A stretch of DNA of 64,000 nt from Hallella seregens ATCC 51272 (GTDB lineage: Bacteria; Bacteroidota; Bacteroidia; Bacteroidales; Bacteroidaceae). The notes under the pieces were generated by a model that ran no database searches, was not told where the DNA came from, and saw nothing but the letters and a program-made list of their open reading frames with translations. This document shows positions 40,493-48,438 of this stretch, one piece after another (the first letter of the stretch is position 1; each line of letters starts with the position of its first letter). Position numbers and translations under genes: made by a program. Location of the stretch: contig NZ_JADU01000012.1 in NCBI RefSeq assembly GCF_000518545.1, forward strand, positions 58,990-122,989, in the 5' to 3' direction.

Positions 40493-41095
40493 TCAGGGGG
40501 TTGCCTTTCCGTCGATGCGCCTTATCCGCTGCATCACCTCCTCGGGCAGCTTGGCCGGGAGGTGCTCTTCGGGGTCGAAGAGCATGGCCGTGCAGATGCA
40601 GAACTTGCGGCCCGTGCGGTGCAGCACGTCCTTGTTGATGCAGCCTTCGCAGCCCCGCCAGAAGGCCTCGTCGTTGGTCAGGTCGTTGAAGGTCACGGGG
40701 TGGTAGCCCAGTTGGGTGTTCATTTTCATCACGGCCGACCCGCTCGTGAGCGAGAATATCTTGGCGTGGGGCCAGCGCATGCGCGCCAGCGTGAACGTCA
40801 GGTTCTTGATGCGCTTGGCCAGTCCCAGCCCCCTGAAGTCGGGATGGACGATGAGACCCGAGGTGGTGACGTAGGTTTTGTTGCCCCAAGTCTCGATATA
40901 GCTGAAGCCTGCAAACTTCTCTCCCTGCAGGGCGATGACGGCCTTGGCCTCGCGAATCTTCGTGGCTACGTACTCCGGCGACCGCTTGGCAATGCCCGTG
41001 CCCCGCACTTTGGCGGCCTCGGCTATGGTTGTCAGGATGGTGTCGACGTATCTCACGTGAGACTCGTCGGCCACCATCACCTTCACTTCTTCCAT
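40493..41095 (-). CDS. GNAT acyltransferase, candidate N-acylglutamate synthase
   Basis: A 200-aa Gcn5-related acyltransferase. The acyl-CoA pyrophosphate loop is HPDFRGLGLAKRI at about residues 84-96, followed by the LTSGSAVMKMNTQLGY helix. A Cys-containing C-terminal extension (FWRGCEGC, GRKFCICTAM) is not part of the minimal GNAT fold. It lies between argR and argG (3-nt gap after argR), where the pathway's first enzyme is otherwise missing. Genetic work in Bacteroides has proposed an arg-cluster GNAT protein as the succinyl/acetyl-glutamate synthase; this gene fits that assignment. Confidence 0.8.
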   Translation of the reverse strand: MEEVKVMVADESHVRYVDTILTTIAEAAKVRGTGIAKRSPEYVATKIREAKAVIALQGEKFAGFSYIETWGNKTYVTTSGLIVHPDFRGLGLAKRIKNLTFTLARMRWPHAKIFSLTSGSAVMKMNTQLGYHPVTFNDLTNDEAFWRGCEGCINKDVLHRTGRKFCICTAMLFDPEEHLPAKLPEEVMQRIRRIDGKATP

Positions 41096-41098
41096 TTG

Positions 41099-41575
41099 TC
41101 AGCTCTGAATGTCTACGATGTCGTTGATTCCCTGGATGAGGGCCTCATGGTCTACGCCCTCTTTGAGGACGATGAAGATGGTGTCGTCTCCGGCGATGGT
41201 GCCCAGTATCTCGGGCACGTTGCTGTTGTCTATGTTGTAGGCGATGCTGCTGGCATAGCCCGGCCGCGTGCGTATCACGCCGATGTTGCCCGAGAAATTG
41301 ATCGACTGGAACCCGGGCGTCTGCATCATTTCGGCCACCGAGAGGGGCTTGCGCACGCGCCGGTACATCGTTTCGTTGGGCAGCACGTAGACGTACTGGC
41401 CGTTCATGCTGGCCGCCTTGGCCACCTTGAGCTGTTTCAGGTCGCGGCTCAGCGTGGCCTGTGTCAGCTGGAAACCCTCGCGTTTCAGCTCGCGCAGCAC
41501 CTCCTCCTGGCTGCCCAGCTCTTTGCTCGATATAATCATCTTGATGGCTTCCAGCCGTCGGTCTTTGATCTTCAT
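41099..41575 (-). CDS. argR: Arginine repressor
   Basis: A 158-aa ArgR: N-terminal winged HTH (SQEEVLRELKREGFQLTQATLSRDLKQL) and a C-terminal arginine-binding hexamerisation domain with GTIAGDDTIFIVL, where the Asp pair contacts arginine. It is the first gene of the operon argR-GNAT-argG-pspC-argC-argD, so it probably represses its own operon when arginine is plentiful. Promoter at 41605-41636. Confidence 0.95.
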   Translation of the reverse strand: MKIKDRRLEAIKMIISSKELGSQEEVLRELKREGFQLTQATLSRDLKQLKVAKAASMNGQYVYVLPNETMYRRVRKPLSVAEMMQTPGFQSINFSGNIGVIRTRPGYASSIAYNIDNSNVPEILGTIAGDDTIFIVLKEGVDHEALIQGINDIVDIQS

Positions 41576-41604
41576 GCGTCGTATTTTTATGCTTTATCTG
41601 CTTG

Positions 41605-41636
41605 CAAAATTACAAAATATTGGGGAATCTTCCAAA
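41605..41636 (-). promoter_or_regulatory. Promoter of the arginine operon
   Basis: Minus-strand TTTG (41633-41636) and TAATTTTG (41605-41612), 20 nt apart. AT-rich semi-palindromic sequence at 41675-41715 just upstream (TTGCATTTTTATG, then GCATAATTATTCG) could hold ARG-box-like operators, but the match is loose. Confidence 0.75.
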
Positions 41637-41753
41637 CGAAACGGTATATTTTTGCGCGTTTAGCGGATAATTTGTGAGCGAATTGCATTTTTATGGGGCA
41701 TAATTATTCGGCCACAGCTGCGCCGTGACCGAATGGCGGTCCTGTGAAGGGGA

Positions 41754-41885
41754 CGTTGCGGCCTTGCGATTGCGCCGTCATCGCGTCGCGTTTGCACCGC
41801 AATCGCAGGGCGTTTACGCCGTTGTCGCGTCGCGTTTACGGCTTCGTCGCAAGGCATTTGTGGCTTCGTCGCAGGGACGCGACGG
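41754..41885. repeat. Six tandem 22-bp GC-rich units
   Basis: Six consecutive units of exactly 22 bp (starts 41754, 41776, 41798, 41820, 41842 and 41864), several ending in GCGTTTACG or similar. The block ATTGCGCCGTCATCGC here is identical to one at 55.4 kb. Same family as at the element junctions. Lies between the divergent argR and GH28 promoters. Confidence 0.8.
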
Positions 41886-41927
41886 CGTGGCGCAATGCCC
41901 AGGGCCGGGAAAAAAGCGGCCGAAAAC

Positions 41928-41958
41928 TTTGCAGGACCATATCTTTTTCTTATTTTTG
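41928..41958 (+). promoter_or_regulatory. Promoter of the GH28 gene
   Basis: TTTG at 41928-41931 and TATTTTTG at 41951-41958 with a 19-nt spacer. It leaves a short leader before ATG 41978, which supports that start. Confidence 0.75.
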
Positions 41959-41977
41959 CAAGCAAAACCAATCCCTG

Positions 41978-43300
41978 ATGCGACAACTTTTACTAACTTT
42001 AATCACCCTCTTGCTGCCTCTGCTTTCGGTCTCGGGGCAGGTGAAAGTGTTCGACGTGACGGCCTATGGCGCCCTCGGCGACGGCCGCACAGACGATGCG
42101 GCGGCCATTCAGCGTGCCGTGGACGCCTGTTCGGCGGCGGGCGGCGGCCAGGTCTACTTCCCCACGGGCCGCACGTTTTTGGCCGGCCCCGTGGAGCTCA
42201 AGACCAACGTGGAGCTCCGTCTTGACGTCGATGCCACGCTGTTGGCCAACCCCGACGAGGCCGTCTACCACAAGAGTGCATTCGGTGAAAACGAGGGCGA
42301 GGGCATGATGTGGCTCTGGGCCAAGGACGTGCGCAACCTGCGCATCAGCGGCCGTGGCACCATCCATGGCAACGGCATCCGCTTCATGGGCCGCGAGTTG
42401 GCCGACTCCTACGAGCTGAAACCCACCACCACCTTCGACCCGCGGCCCCACGTGCTCACGCTCATCGGGGTGGAAAACCTGCAGATTCACGGCGTCACCA
42501 TCCGCGAGGGGGCCTACTGGACGGTGCATCTCGTGGGTTGCAACGACGTGGTGATCGACGGCGTCAACCTGCTCAACAACCTGAAGATACGCAATGGCGA
42601 CGGCATCGACATCGACCACTCGCGCAACGTGCGCATAGCCAACTGCCACATCACCTCGGGCGACGACTGCATCTGCCTGAAGAACCGGCGTGAGTTTGCA
42701 GCCTACGGGCCCTGCCGTGACATCACTGTAACCAACTGCACCATGTCGTCGCGCTCGTGCGCCATCAAGATAGGGTCGGAAAATGTAGACTCTATTTGCA
42801 ACGTCACCATCGACAATTGCGTCATCACCGGCAGCAACCGCGGCCTGGGAATACAGAACAGAGACGAGGGCACGGTGACCGATGTGTCGTTCTCCAACAT
42901 CGTCATGGACCTGCGGCTGTGGAGTGATGTGTGGTGGGGCAAGGCCGAACCCATCTACGTTACTTCCTATCCCCGCGCCGACGGAAACCATAAAGACGCC
43001 AACTGGCGCTTCCCCAAGGGCGAGACACAAGGGCGTTGCGGCGAGGTGAGCCGCATCTACTTCACCAACATCTTCGCCACCTCCGAGAACGGATGTTTCG
43101 TGGGCGGCGACGTGATGGGCAAGGTGAACCGTGTGTATTTCAATAATGTGCGCCTGCGCCGCGTGCGTGTCACTTCCTATGACAACAGCTTCTTCGACCT
43201 GCGGCCCCGCCGCGGCGACGGCTTTGTCAAGACTCGCGGCATGGACTCGTGGTCGTCGAAGGCCACCGACTGCGAGCTCGAGGTGAAGCTCGTGCGCTGA
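41978..43300 (+). CDS. Glycoside hydrolase family 28-like enzyme
   Basis: A secreted right-handed beta-helix protein (440 aa) with a signal peptide (LLLTLITLLLPLLSVSGQ). GH28 enzymes hydrolyse polygalacturonan or rhamnogalacturonan. It has YGALGDGRTDDAAAIQRAVD, RNGDGIDIDHSRNV (in place of the NTD motif) and TSGDDCICLK (the DD pair). The usual GHG-His block is instead SRSCAIKIGSEN, and the RIK block is unusual, so substrate and even activity are uncertain. ATG 41978 gives the signal peptide; upstream in-frame codons lie in repeat DNA. It is 440 nt upstream of the SusC gene. Confidence 0.82.
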   Translation: MRQLLLTLITLLLPLLSVSGQVKVFDVTAYGALGDGRTDDAAAIQRAVDACSAAGGGQVYFPTGRTFLAGPVELKTNVELRLDVDATLLANPDEAVYHKSAFGENEGEGMMWLWAKDVRNLRISGRGTIHGNGIRFMGRELADSYELKPTTTFDPRPHVLTLIGVENLQIHGVTIREGAYWTVHLVGCNDVVIDGVNLLNNLKIRNGDGIDIDHSRNVRIANCHITSGDDCICLKNRREFAAYGPCRDITVTNCTMSSRSCAIKIGSENVDSICNVTIDNCVITGSNRGLGIQNRDEGTVTDVSFSNIVMDLRLWSDVWWGKAEPIYVTSYPRADGNHKDANWRFPKGETQGRCGEVSRIYFTNIFATSENGCFVGGDVMGKVNRVYFNNVRLRRVRVTSYDNSFFDLRPRRGDGFVKTRGMDSWSSKATDCELEVKLVR

Positions 43301-43390
43301 GCCGGCCCCGTGGCCCGCCGCCCGTTGGTCCCGCACAGCTGGGCTGCCGCCCCGCCTGGACCCGCTCTATCGGCTCGCCCCGCGCCCCGG

Positions 43391-43522
43391 CTGCCCCGCT
43401 TGTGGCCGCTCCATCGCCCTGGCCCGCCAGCCCGCCGCTCCGCTTGAGCTTGCCCTCTGCCCCGCTTGTGGTCGCTCCATCGCCCTGGTCCGCCAGTCCG
43501 CCGCTCCGCTTGAGCTTGCTTG
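43391..43522. repeat. 66-bp direct repeat in a C-rich gap
   Basis: The 440-nt GH28-susC gap is C-rich and has no supported gene. Two copies of a 66-bp block start at 43391 and 43457 (CTGCCCCGCTTGTGG, then CGCTCCATCGCCCTGG). 66 is three times 22, and the first and third 22-mers inside a unit resemble each other. Further right, 43580-43640 carries the reverse complement of the 8.25-kb GATAGGAGG family, and TCATGGCCTGTCCCAGCCTC occurs twice, 42 bp apart. Confidence 0.7.
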
Positions 43523-43740
43523 GCGCTTTCCTTGGGTCAGTCCGCCGCCCTGCTTGGGCTTGTCTGTCGTCCTCGCCCTATCATAGCCTATAACCTCTTA
43601 TCACCACCTATCCCCTCCTATCATGGCCTGTCCCAGCCTCGCCCCCGGCCCCTCCCCTCCTGTCATGGCCTGTCCCAGCCTCACCTTCACCCCCTCCCCG
43701 CCTATCCAACAACATTTATACAACCTTTAAACCAGCAATT

Positions 43741-46734
43741 ATGCAAGATGTACAAAACCCCGTGAAGACAGCCTTGTGGCGGACCTTGCTCCCCGCCGGC
43801 CTGTTGCTTTGCAGCACAGTGGCGATGGCACAGAGCCAGAAGACCGGTGTCATCAGTGATGCCAACGGCGAACCGCTCATCGGTGTGACCGTCATGGAGC
43901 AGGGCACCAACAACGGCACCGTGACCGATGCCAACGGCCGCTACACGCTGAAAACCACCAAACCCAACGCCCGCCTCAAGGTGTCCTATGTGGGCTACGC
44001 CGACCAGGTCATCACGCCAGGCCAGAGCGTGAGCCTGAAAGAAGACAACGCCATGCTCAACGAGGTGGTCGTGGTGGGCTACGGAACCATGCGCCGCAAG
44101 GACGTCACCTCGTCCATCACCACCATCAAGGCCGAAGACCTGAACCAAGGAGTGTTCACCGACCCTGCACAGATGCTGCAAGGCAAGGTGGCCGGCCTCG
44201 TAGTGACGTCGAACGGCGACCCCAACGGCTCGTCGAGCATCACCCTTCGCGGCGCTTCCTCGCTGCGGTCGGGGGCCGCCATGTCGCCCTACTACGTCAT
44301 TGACGGCATTCCCGGCGTCGACATCTCGATGGTGTCGCCCGACGATATTGAGAGCATCGACGTGCTGCGCGACGCCACAGCCACAGCCATCTATGGTTCC
44401 AAGGCCGCCAATGGCGTCATCATCATCACCACCAAAAGCGGTGGAAAGACCGAGCGCACCAACGTGAGCTACAACGGCTACGTGGCCTTTGACCACATTT
44501 CCAAGACCCTCGACATGGCCTCGGCCGAGGACATCCGCAACTATGTGGCGAAAAACAACCTCAAATACGAGTACGACAAGGGCGGCAATGTGGACTGGCA
44601 GGACGAGGTGCTGCGCACGGCCGTGAGCCATAACCACAATGTTGCCATCAACGGCGGCTCGTCAAAGACCAAGTATATGGCCAGCGTCGACTACATGAAC
44701 AGGGAGGGAGTCATCAAGGGCTCCTATATGAACCGCTTGAATCTGCGCTCGCTCATCTCGACAAAGGTGCTCAAAGACAGGCTCGATCTGTCGATGGGCA
44801 TCAACTCCATGTACGGCAAACACGTGGGTGTACCCATGAACAACGAGGGCGGCTCGGTGCTCGACGCCATGAACTACTTCCTGCCGCTGAATCCTGTAAC
44901 CAACGAAGACGGCACGTGGTCCAAGGGGTCGGGCTCGAAAAACTACAATCCGCTGTCGCTTATCCACGAGGACACTTCGGAGAATATCTGGAAGCGCACG
45001 CAGTTTATCGCCAAGGGCACGCTGAAATTGATAGACGGACTCCTCTGGAATGCCAACTATTCCTACAATCACTATCAGCACACCCACAGCGCCTATGATA
45101 CGCACAACACCCAGTTGGAGGGTATCAGCGACTATAACGGTCGCGCCACGCGCTCCACTTTCCTGGGTCACGAGCAGACGTTCGAGAGCTATCTCAACTT
45201 CGACAAGACGTTTGCCAAGGTGCACAAGCTCCAGCTCATGGCCGGTTATTCATGGGAGGAGAAGACCTCTAACGATGGATTTGGCCTGACGGTGCACAAT
45301 TTCTTCGACGACTATCTGAAGTGGAACCAGCTCACCTACGCCGGAGCCATCGACGGTATGCCGGCTGTACAGAGCGGCACCAAGGAGACGGTGCGCAACA
45401 TTTCGTTCTATGGCCGTGCCAGTTATTCCTATAATGGCAAGTACATGCTGCAGGCCACGCTGCGCCGCGACGGCTCGTCGGTGTTTGGCAAAGGCCATCG
45501 TTGGGGCTACTTCCCCTCGGTGTCGGCTGCCTGGAACATCGCGGAGGAGGAATTTATGAAGAACCAACACGTCTTCGACAACCTGAAGCTGCGCGTGGGC
45601 TATGGTGTCAGTGGCAATGCGCTGGGCTTTGGAGCCTATACGGCCTTGAGCACTTACGGCGGCAAAGGCTCGGTGTTCAGCTATAAAGGCAATAGTTGGC
45701 CCATCCTGGGTACCACCAAATTGGCCAACCCCGACCTGAAATGGGAGACGACGGGAATGTTCAATGTGGGTATCGACTATGCGTTCTGGCACAACCGAAT
45801 CAATGGTAGTCTTGAGTTCTATCACAAGAAAACGAAAGACCTTATCTGGGACTACCCGGTGTCGCAAATCATCTATTCATTCGGCAGCATTGCGGCCAAC
45901 GTGGGCGAAATTACCAACAAAGGCGTGGAGTTCACCGTCAACATCAATGCCGTGCGCACCAAGAACTTCAACTGGACGACCACGCTTAACCTGGCCCACA
46001 ACAAGAACTGCGTGGACCGTTTGTCGAACGACAAGTACCAAGTGGGCACTTTCGACCAGGGCGATCCCATGGTTGCCGGCGTGTCGTCGCAGGGTTACAC
46101 CCAGCGTATTATCGAGGGACAGCCTCTCGGCACGTTCTATACCTATGAGTTTGCCGGCTACGACGAGAAAGGTGTGCCCGCTTATTACGAACGCGATGCC
46201 GAGACAGGGGAGCGCACCGGCAAGACAACCAGCAAGCCGGAGTACAAGGATCGCACCATCACGGGCTGTGCACAGCCCAAGCTGAACCTCGGCTGGAACA
46301 ACACTTTGGCGTACAAGGATTTCTCGGCCACCGTGTTCTTCACCGGCGTGTTCGGCAACAAGATCTACAATGGAACGCGTGCCCACTACACCGCTCCCGA
46401 CTTCTTCTCGGGCGGCAAGAACGTGTTGAAAGAGTATATCACCGACCGTCCGGTCACCGACAACCTGAACAACATCCCCTCGACACGCTTCATCGAGAAT
46501 GGTTCTTACCTGCGCCTGGCCACGATGACGGTGGGCTACACCTTCAAACACTTCGACGACTGGCTGCAAAGTCTCCAGATTTACGCCACCTGCAACAACC
46601 TGTTCACCATCACCGGCTATAAGGGCATCGACCCGGAAGTCAATATGGGCGGCACCTCGCCGGGCGTAGAGTATCGCTGGAGCAACTATCCCCACACGCG
46701 TTCATTCCTTGTGGGTGTCAAGGTGATTTTCTAA
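43741..46734 (+). CDS. SusC/RagA-family TonB-linked outer-membrane transporter
   Basis: Imports oligosaccharides across the outer membrane together with its SusD partner. The 997-aa protein has a signal peptide, a carboxypeptidase-regulatory-like N-terminal domain (GVISDANGEPLIGVTVMEQG), the SusC TonB-box region NEVVVVGYGTMRRKDVTSSI, a plug domain (LRGASSLRSG, YVIDGIPG, VLRDATATAIYGSKAANGVI), then a beta-barrel ending SFLVGVKVIF with terminal Phe. Followed by the SusD gene after 21 nt. Slightly short for the family, but complete at both ends. Confidence 0.96.
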   Translation: MQDVQNPVKTALWRTLLPAGLLLCSTVAMAQSQKTGVISDANGEPLIGVTVMEQGTNNGTVTDANGRYTLKTTKPNARLKVSYVGYADQVITPGQSVSLKEDNAMLNEVVVVGYGTMRRKDVTSSITTIKAEDLNQGVFTDPAQMLQGKVAGLVVTSNGDPNGSSSITLRGASSLRSGAAMSPYYVIDGIPGVDISMVSPDDIESIDVLRDATATAIYGSKAANGVIIITTKSGGKTERTNVSYNGYVAFDHISKTLDMASAEDIRNYVAKNNLKYEYDKGGNVDWQDEVLRTAVSHNHNVAINGGSSKTKYMASVDYMNREGVIKGSYMNRLNLRSLISTKVLKDRLDLSMGINSMYGKHVGVPMNNEGGSVLDAMNYFLPLNPVTNEDGTWSKGSGSKNYNPLSLIHEDTSENIWKRTQFIAKGTLKLIDGLLWNANYSYNHYQHTHSAYDTHNTQLEGISDYNGRATRSTFLGHEQTFESYLNFDKTFAKVHKLQLMAGYSWEEKTSNDGFGLTVHNFFDDYLKWNQLTYAGAIDGMPAVQSGTKETVRNISFYGRASYSYNGKYMLQATLRRDGSSVFGKGHRWGYFPSVSAAWNIAEEEFMKNQHVFDNLKLRVGYGVSGNALGFGAYTALSTYGGKGSVFSYKGNSWPILGTTKLANPDLKWETTGMFNVGIDYAFWHNRINGSLEFYHKKTKDLIWDYPVSQIIYSFGSIAANVGEITNKGVEFTVNINAVRTKNFNWTTTLNLAHNKNCVDRLSNDKYQVGTFDQGDPMVAGVSSQGYTQRIIEGQPLGTFYTYEFAGYDEKGVPAYYERDAETGERTGKTTSKPEYKDRTITGCAQPKLNLGWNNTLAYKDFSATVFFTGVFGNKIYNGTRAHYTAPDFFSGGKNVLKEYITDRPVTDNLNNIPSTRFIENGSYLRLATMTVGYTFKHFDDWLQSLQIYATCNNLFTITGYKGIDPEVNMGGTSPGVEYRWSNYPHTRSFLVGVKVIF

Positions 46735-46755
46735 TTCTTTAATGATGATACGGTA

Positions 46756-48366
46756 ATGAAGAAGAATATAAAGACTTTTGTTGCAGCCGGCCTCGCGGTG
46801 CTGGCTACCGGCTGCACCGATTTGGATGTTAAAGTAGACTCGCTTTACACGACTGCACCGGGTAGTGAGGCTGCCGTCGAGGCCAATATGGCGGATATTT
46901 ACTTCCAAATGCGCGGTCCGTTTGGCCGCCGCTATATGGAGGCCATGGCTCTCTCCAGCGACGAGTGGACTTCCGTGGCCTACGGTGGAGGCTGGGTTGA
47001 CGGTGGTGCCTACGCCCATCCATCGTTGCATGCCTATTCCAAAGAGGATGCAACGATAGACTGGATGGGCGAGCTTGGCAAAGGAATCGTCAAGGCCAAC
47101 GAGGTCATCGACAGCGAGACGGCCGATGAAAAGTACAAGGTTTCGGCCCGGGCCATGCGCGCTTTCTTCGAGTTCATCATGATGGACTGCTGGGGCGATG
47201 TGCCCATTGTGGACCACAGCCGCAAGGATTTGGACATCGAGCTGCGTCAGCCACGTGCCGAAGTGGCCAAGTACATCGAGAGTGAGCTGTTGGATATTGT
47301 CCCGAAGCTGCCTACAGAACTCAATAGCGACACCTACGGCAAGCCCACCAAGTACATGGCCCAGGCCCTGCTCGCCAAGCTTTACATCAATTGGCCCGTC
47401 TATACGGCCGACTCTGTGCAGAACTATGATGCCGCCACGGCCCGGAATGAGAAGCTCCAAGCCTGCATCAACGTGTGCAACGACATCATCAATTCGGGTA
47501 AGTTCAACCTGGGTTCCATGGCTTATCGCTTCAAGTTCGGCCCCAACAACACGGCCCTCAACGTGAAAGACTTCATCTATGTGATGCCTTACGACACCTA
47601 CGATGCCACGGGCATGCAGTACGGTCGATCCAAGTCTTACAAGGATGTAAAGTCGTTGAAGCCCAGCTATTACGGCATGAACCTCGCCAATTCGGGTGGT
47701 GCTTACATGACGTTGACGCCTGAATTTGTCAGGCTCTTCAACCTGCCGGGCGACGAGCGAAACCTTTGCATCATCGGCGATACGGTGCATGTGTACGACC
47801 CCGAGACGCTGTTACCCACGAGTCGGGTATGTCTCGACCGCAGTGGAAAACCGTTGGTGCTCCATCAAGACATTACTCTCGATCCGATGTTTGACAAGTC
47901 TACGATCGACGTGGGCGACAATCTGACCGGCTGGTCACAGGGTTACCGCTCGGTGAAGTGGTTTGTCATCAACGATGATTACAAGAACGGTCGCAACCAA
48001 AGCAACGACTTGCCCATCTTCCGTTACGCCGACATCCTCCTCACAAAAGCCGAGGCACTCGTGCGCAGCAACGGCGACCAGGCCGAGGCCCGCAAGCTGT
48101 TCAACCAGATTCGTGCCTATGTGCATGCCCCGTTGCTCGACCACAACCCCTCGCTCGAAGAAATCTACGAGGAGCGTGGACGCGAGTTTTTCGATGAGAA
48201 CTGGCGGCGCAACGACATGATTCGCTTCGGACACTTCGAGGATGAATACTTTCCTCACTACAAGGATTTCCCCACGGCCCGCTTCGACAAGACGTGCCGC
48301 GTGTTCCCCATCCATAGAGACATGCTGAATTCCAACCCCCGCTGGAAGCAGAACGAGGGCTATTAA
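46756..48366 (+). CDS. SusD/RagB-family glycan-binding lipoprotein
   Basis: Surface lipoprotein (536 aa) that binds glycan over the SusC barrel. The lipobox ends at C20 (VAAGLAVLATGC). The helical TPR-rich N-terminal half (RAMRAFFEFIMMDCWGDVPIVDH) and the C-terminal signature (NDLPIFRYADILLTKAEALVR, then YEERGREFFDENWRRNDMIRFG) are typical. A perfect hairpin terminator follows, so SusC-SusD can be transcribed apart from the GH92 genes. The ligand is not predictable from sequence alone. Confidence 0.95.
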   Translation: MKKNIKTFVAAGLAVLATGCTDLDVKVDSLYTTAPGSEAAVEANMADIYFQMRGPFGRRYMEAMALSSDEWTSVAYGGGWVDGGAYAHPSLHAYSKEDATIDWMGELGKGIVKANEVIDSETADEKYKVSARAMRAFFEFIMMDCWGDVPIVDHSRKDLDIELRQPRAEVAKYIESELLDIVPKLPTELNSDTYGKPTKYMAQALLAKLYINWPVYTADSVQNYDAATARNEKLQACINVCNDIINSGKFNLGSMAYRFKFGPNNTALNVKDFIYVMPYDTYDATGMQYGRSKSYKDVKSLKPSYYGMNLANSGGAYMTLTPEFVRLFNLPGDERNLCIIGDTVHVYDPETLLPTSRVCLDRSGKPLVLHQDITLDPMFDKSTIDVGDNLTGWSQGYRSVKWFVINDDYKNGRNQSNDLPIFRYADILLTKAEALVRSNGDQAEARKLFNQIRAYVHAPLLDHNPSLEEIYEERGREFFDENWRRNDMIRFGHFEDEYFPHYKDFPTARFDKTCRVFPIHRDMLNSNPRWKQNEGY

Positions 48367-48393
48367 TTCTGACGAAATCAATCTTTTCAATCT

Positions 48394-48424
48394 GCGGGCT
48401 GGCCTTTCCGGCCAGCCCGCTTTC
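48394..48424 (+). terminator. Strong hairpin terminator after susD
   Basis: GCGGGCTGGCC and GGCCAGCCCGC are perfect 11-bp arms around TTTCC, followed by TTTCAT. Confidence 0.85.
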
Positions 48425-48438
48425 ATGCTGTGAACCTG

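Noticed and set aside
39116..41677. 853-codon plus-strand frame across argG, GNAT and argR
   Set aside because: Runs antisense over three clear genes with conserved motifs; a GC-driven shadow frame.
41754..41885. CRISPR or coding repeat (22-bp units)
   Set aside because: Units are contiguous without spacers, and 22 is not a multiple of three, so no repeated peptide is encoded.
41999..43336. 445-codon minus-strand frame across the GH28 gene
   Set aside because: Antisense shadow; GH28 motifs and a signal peptide are on the plus strand.
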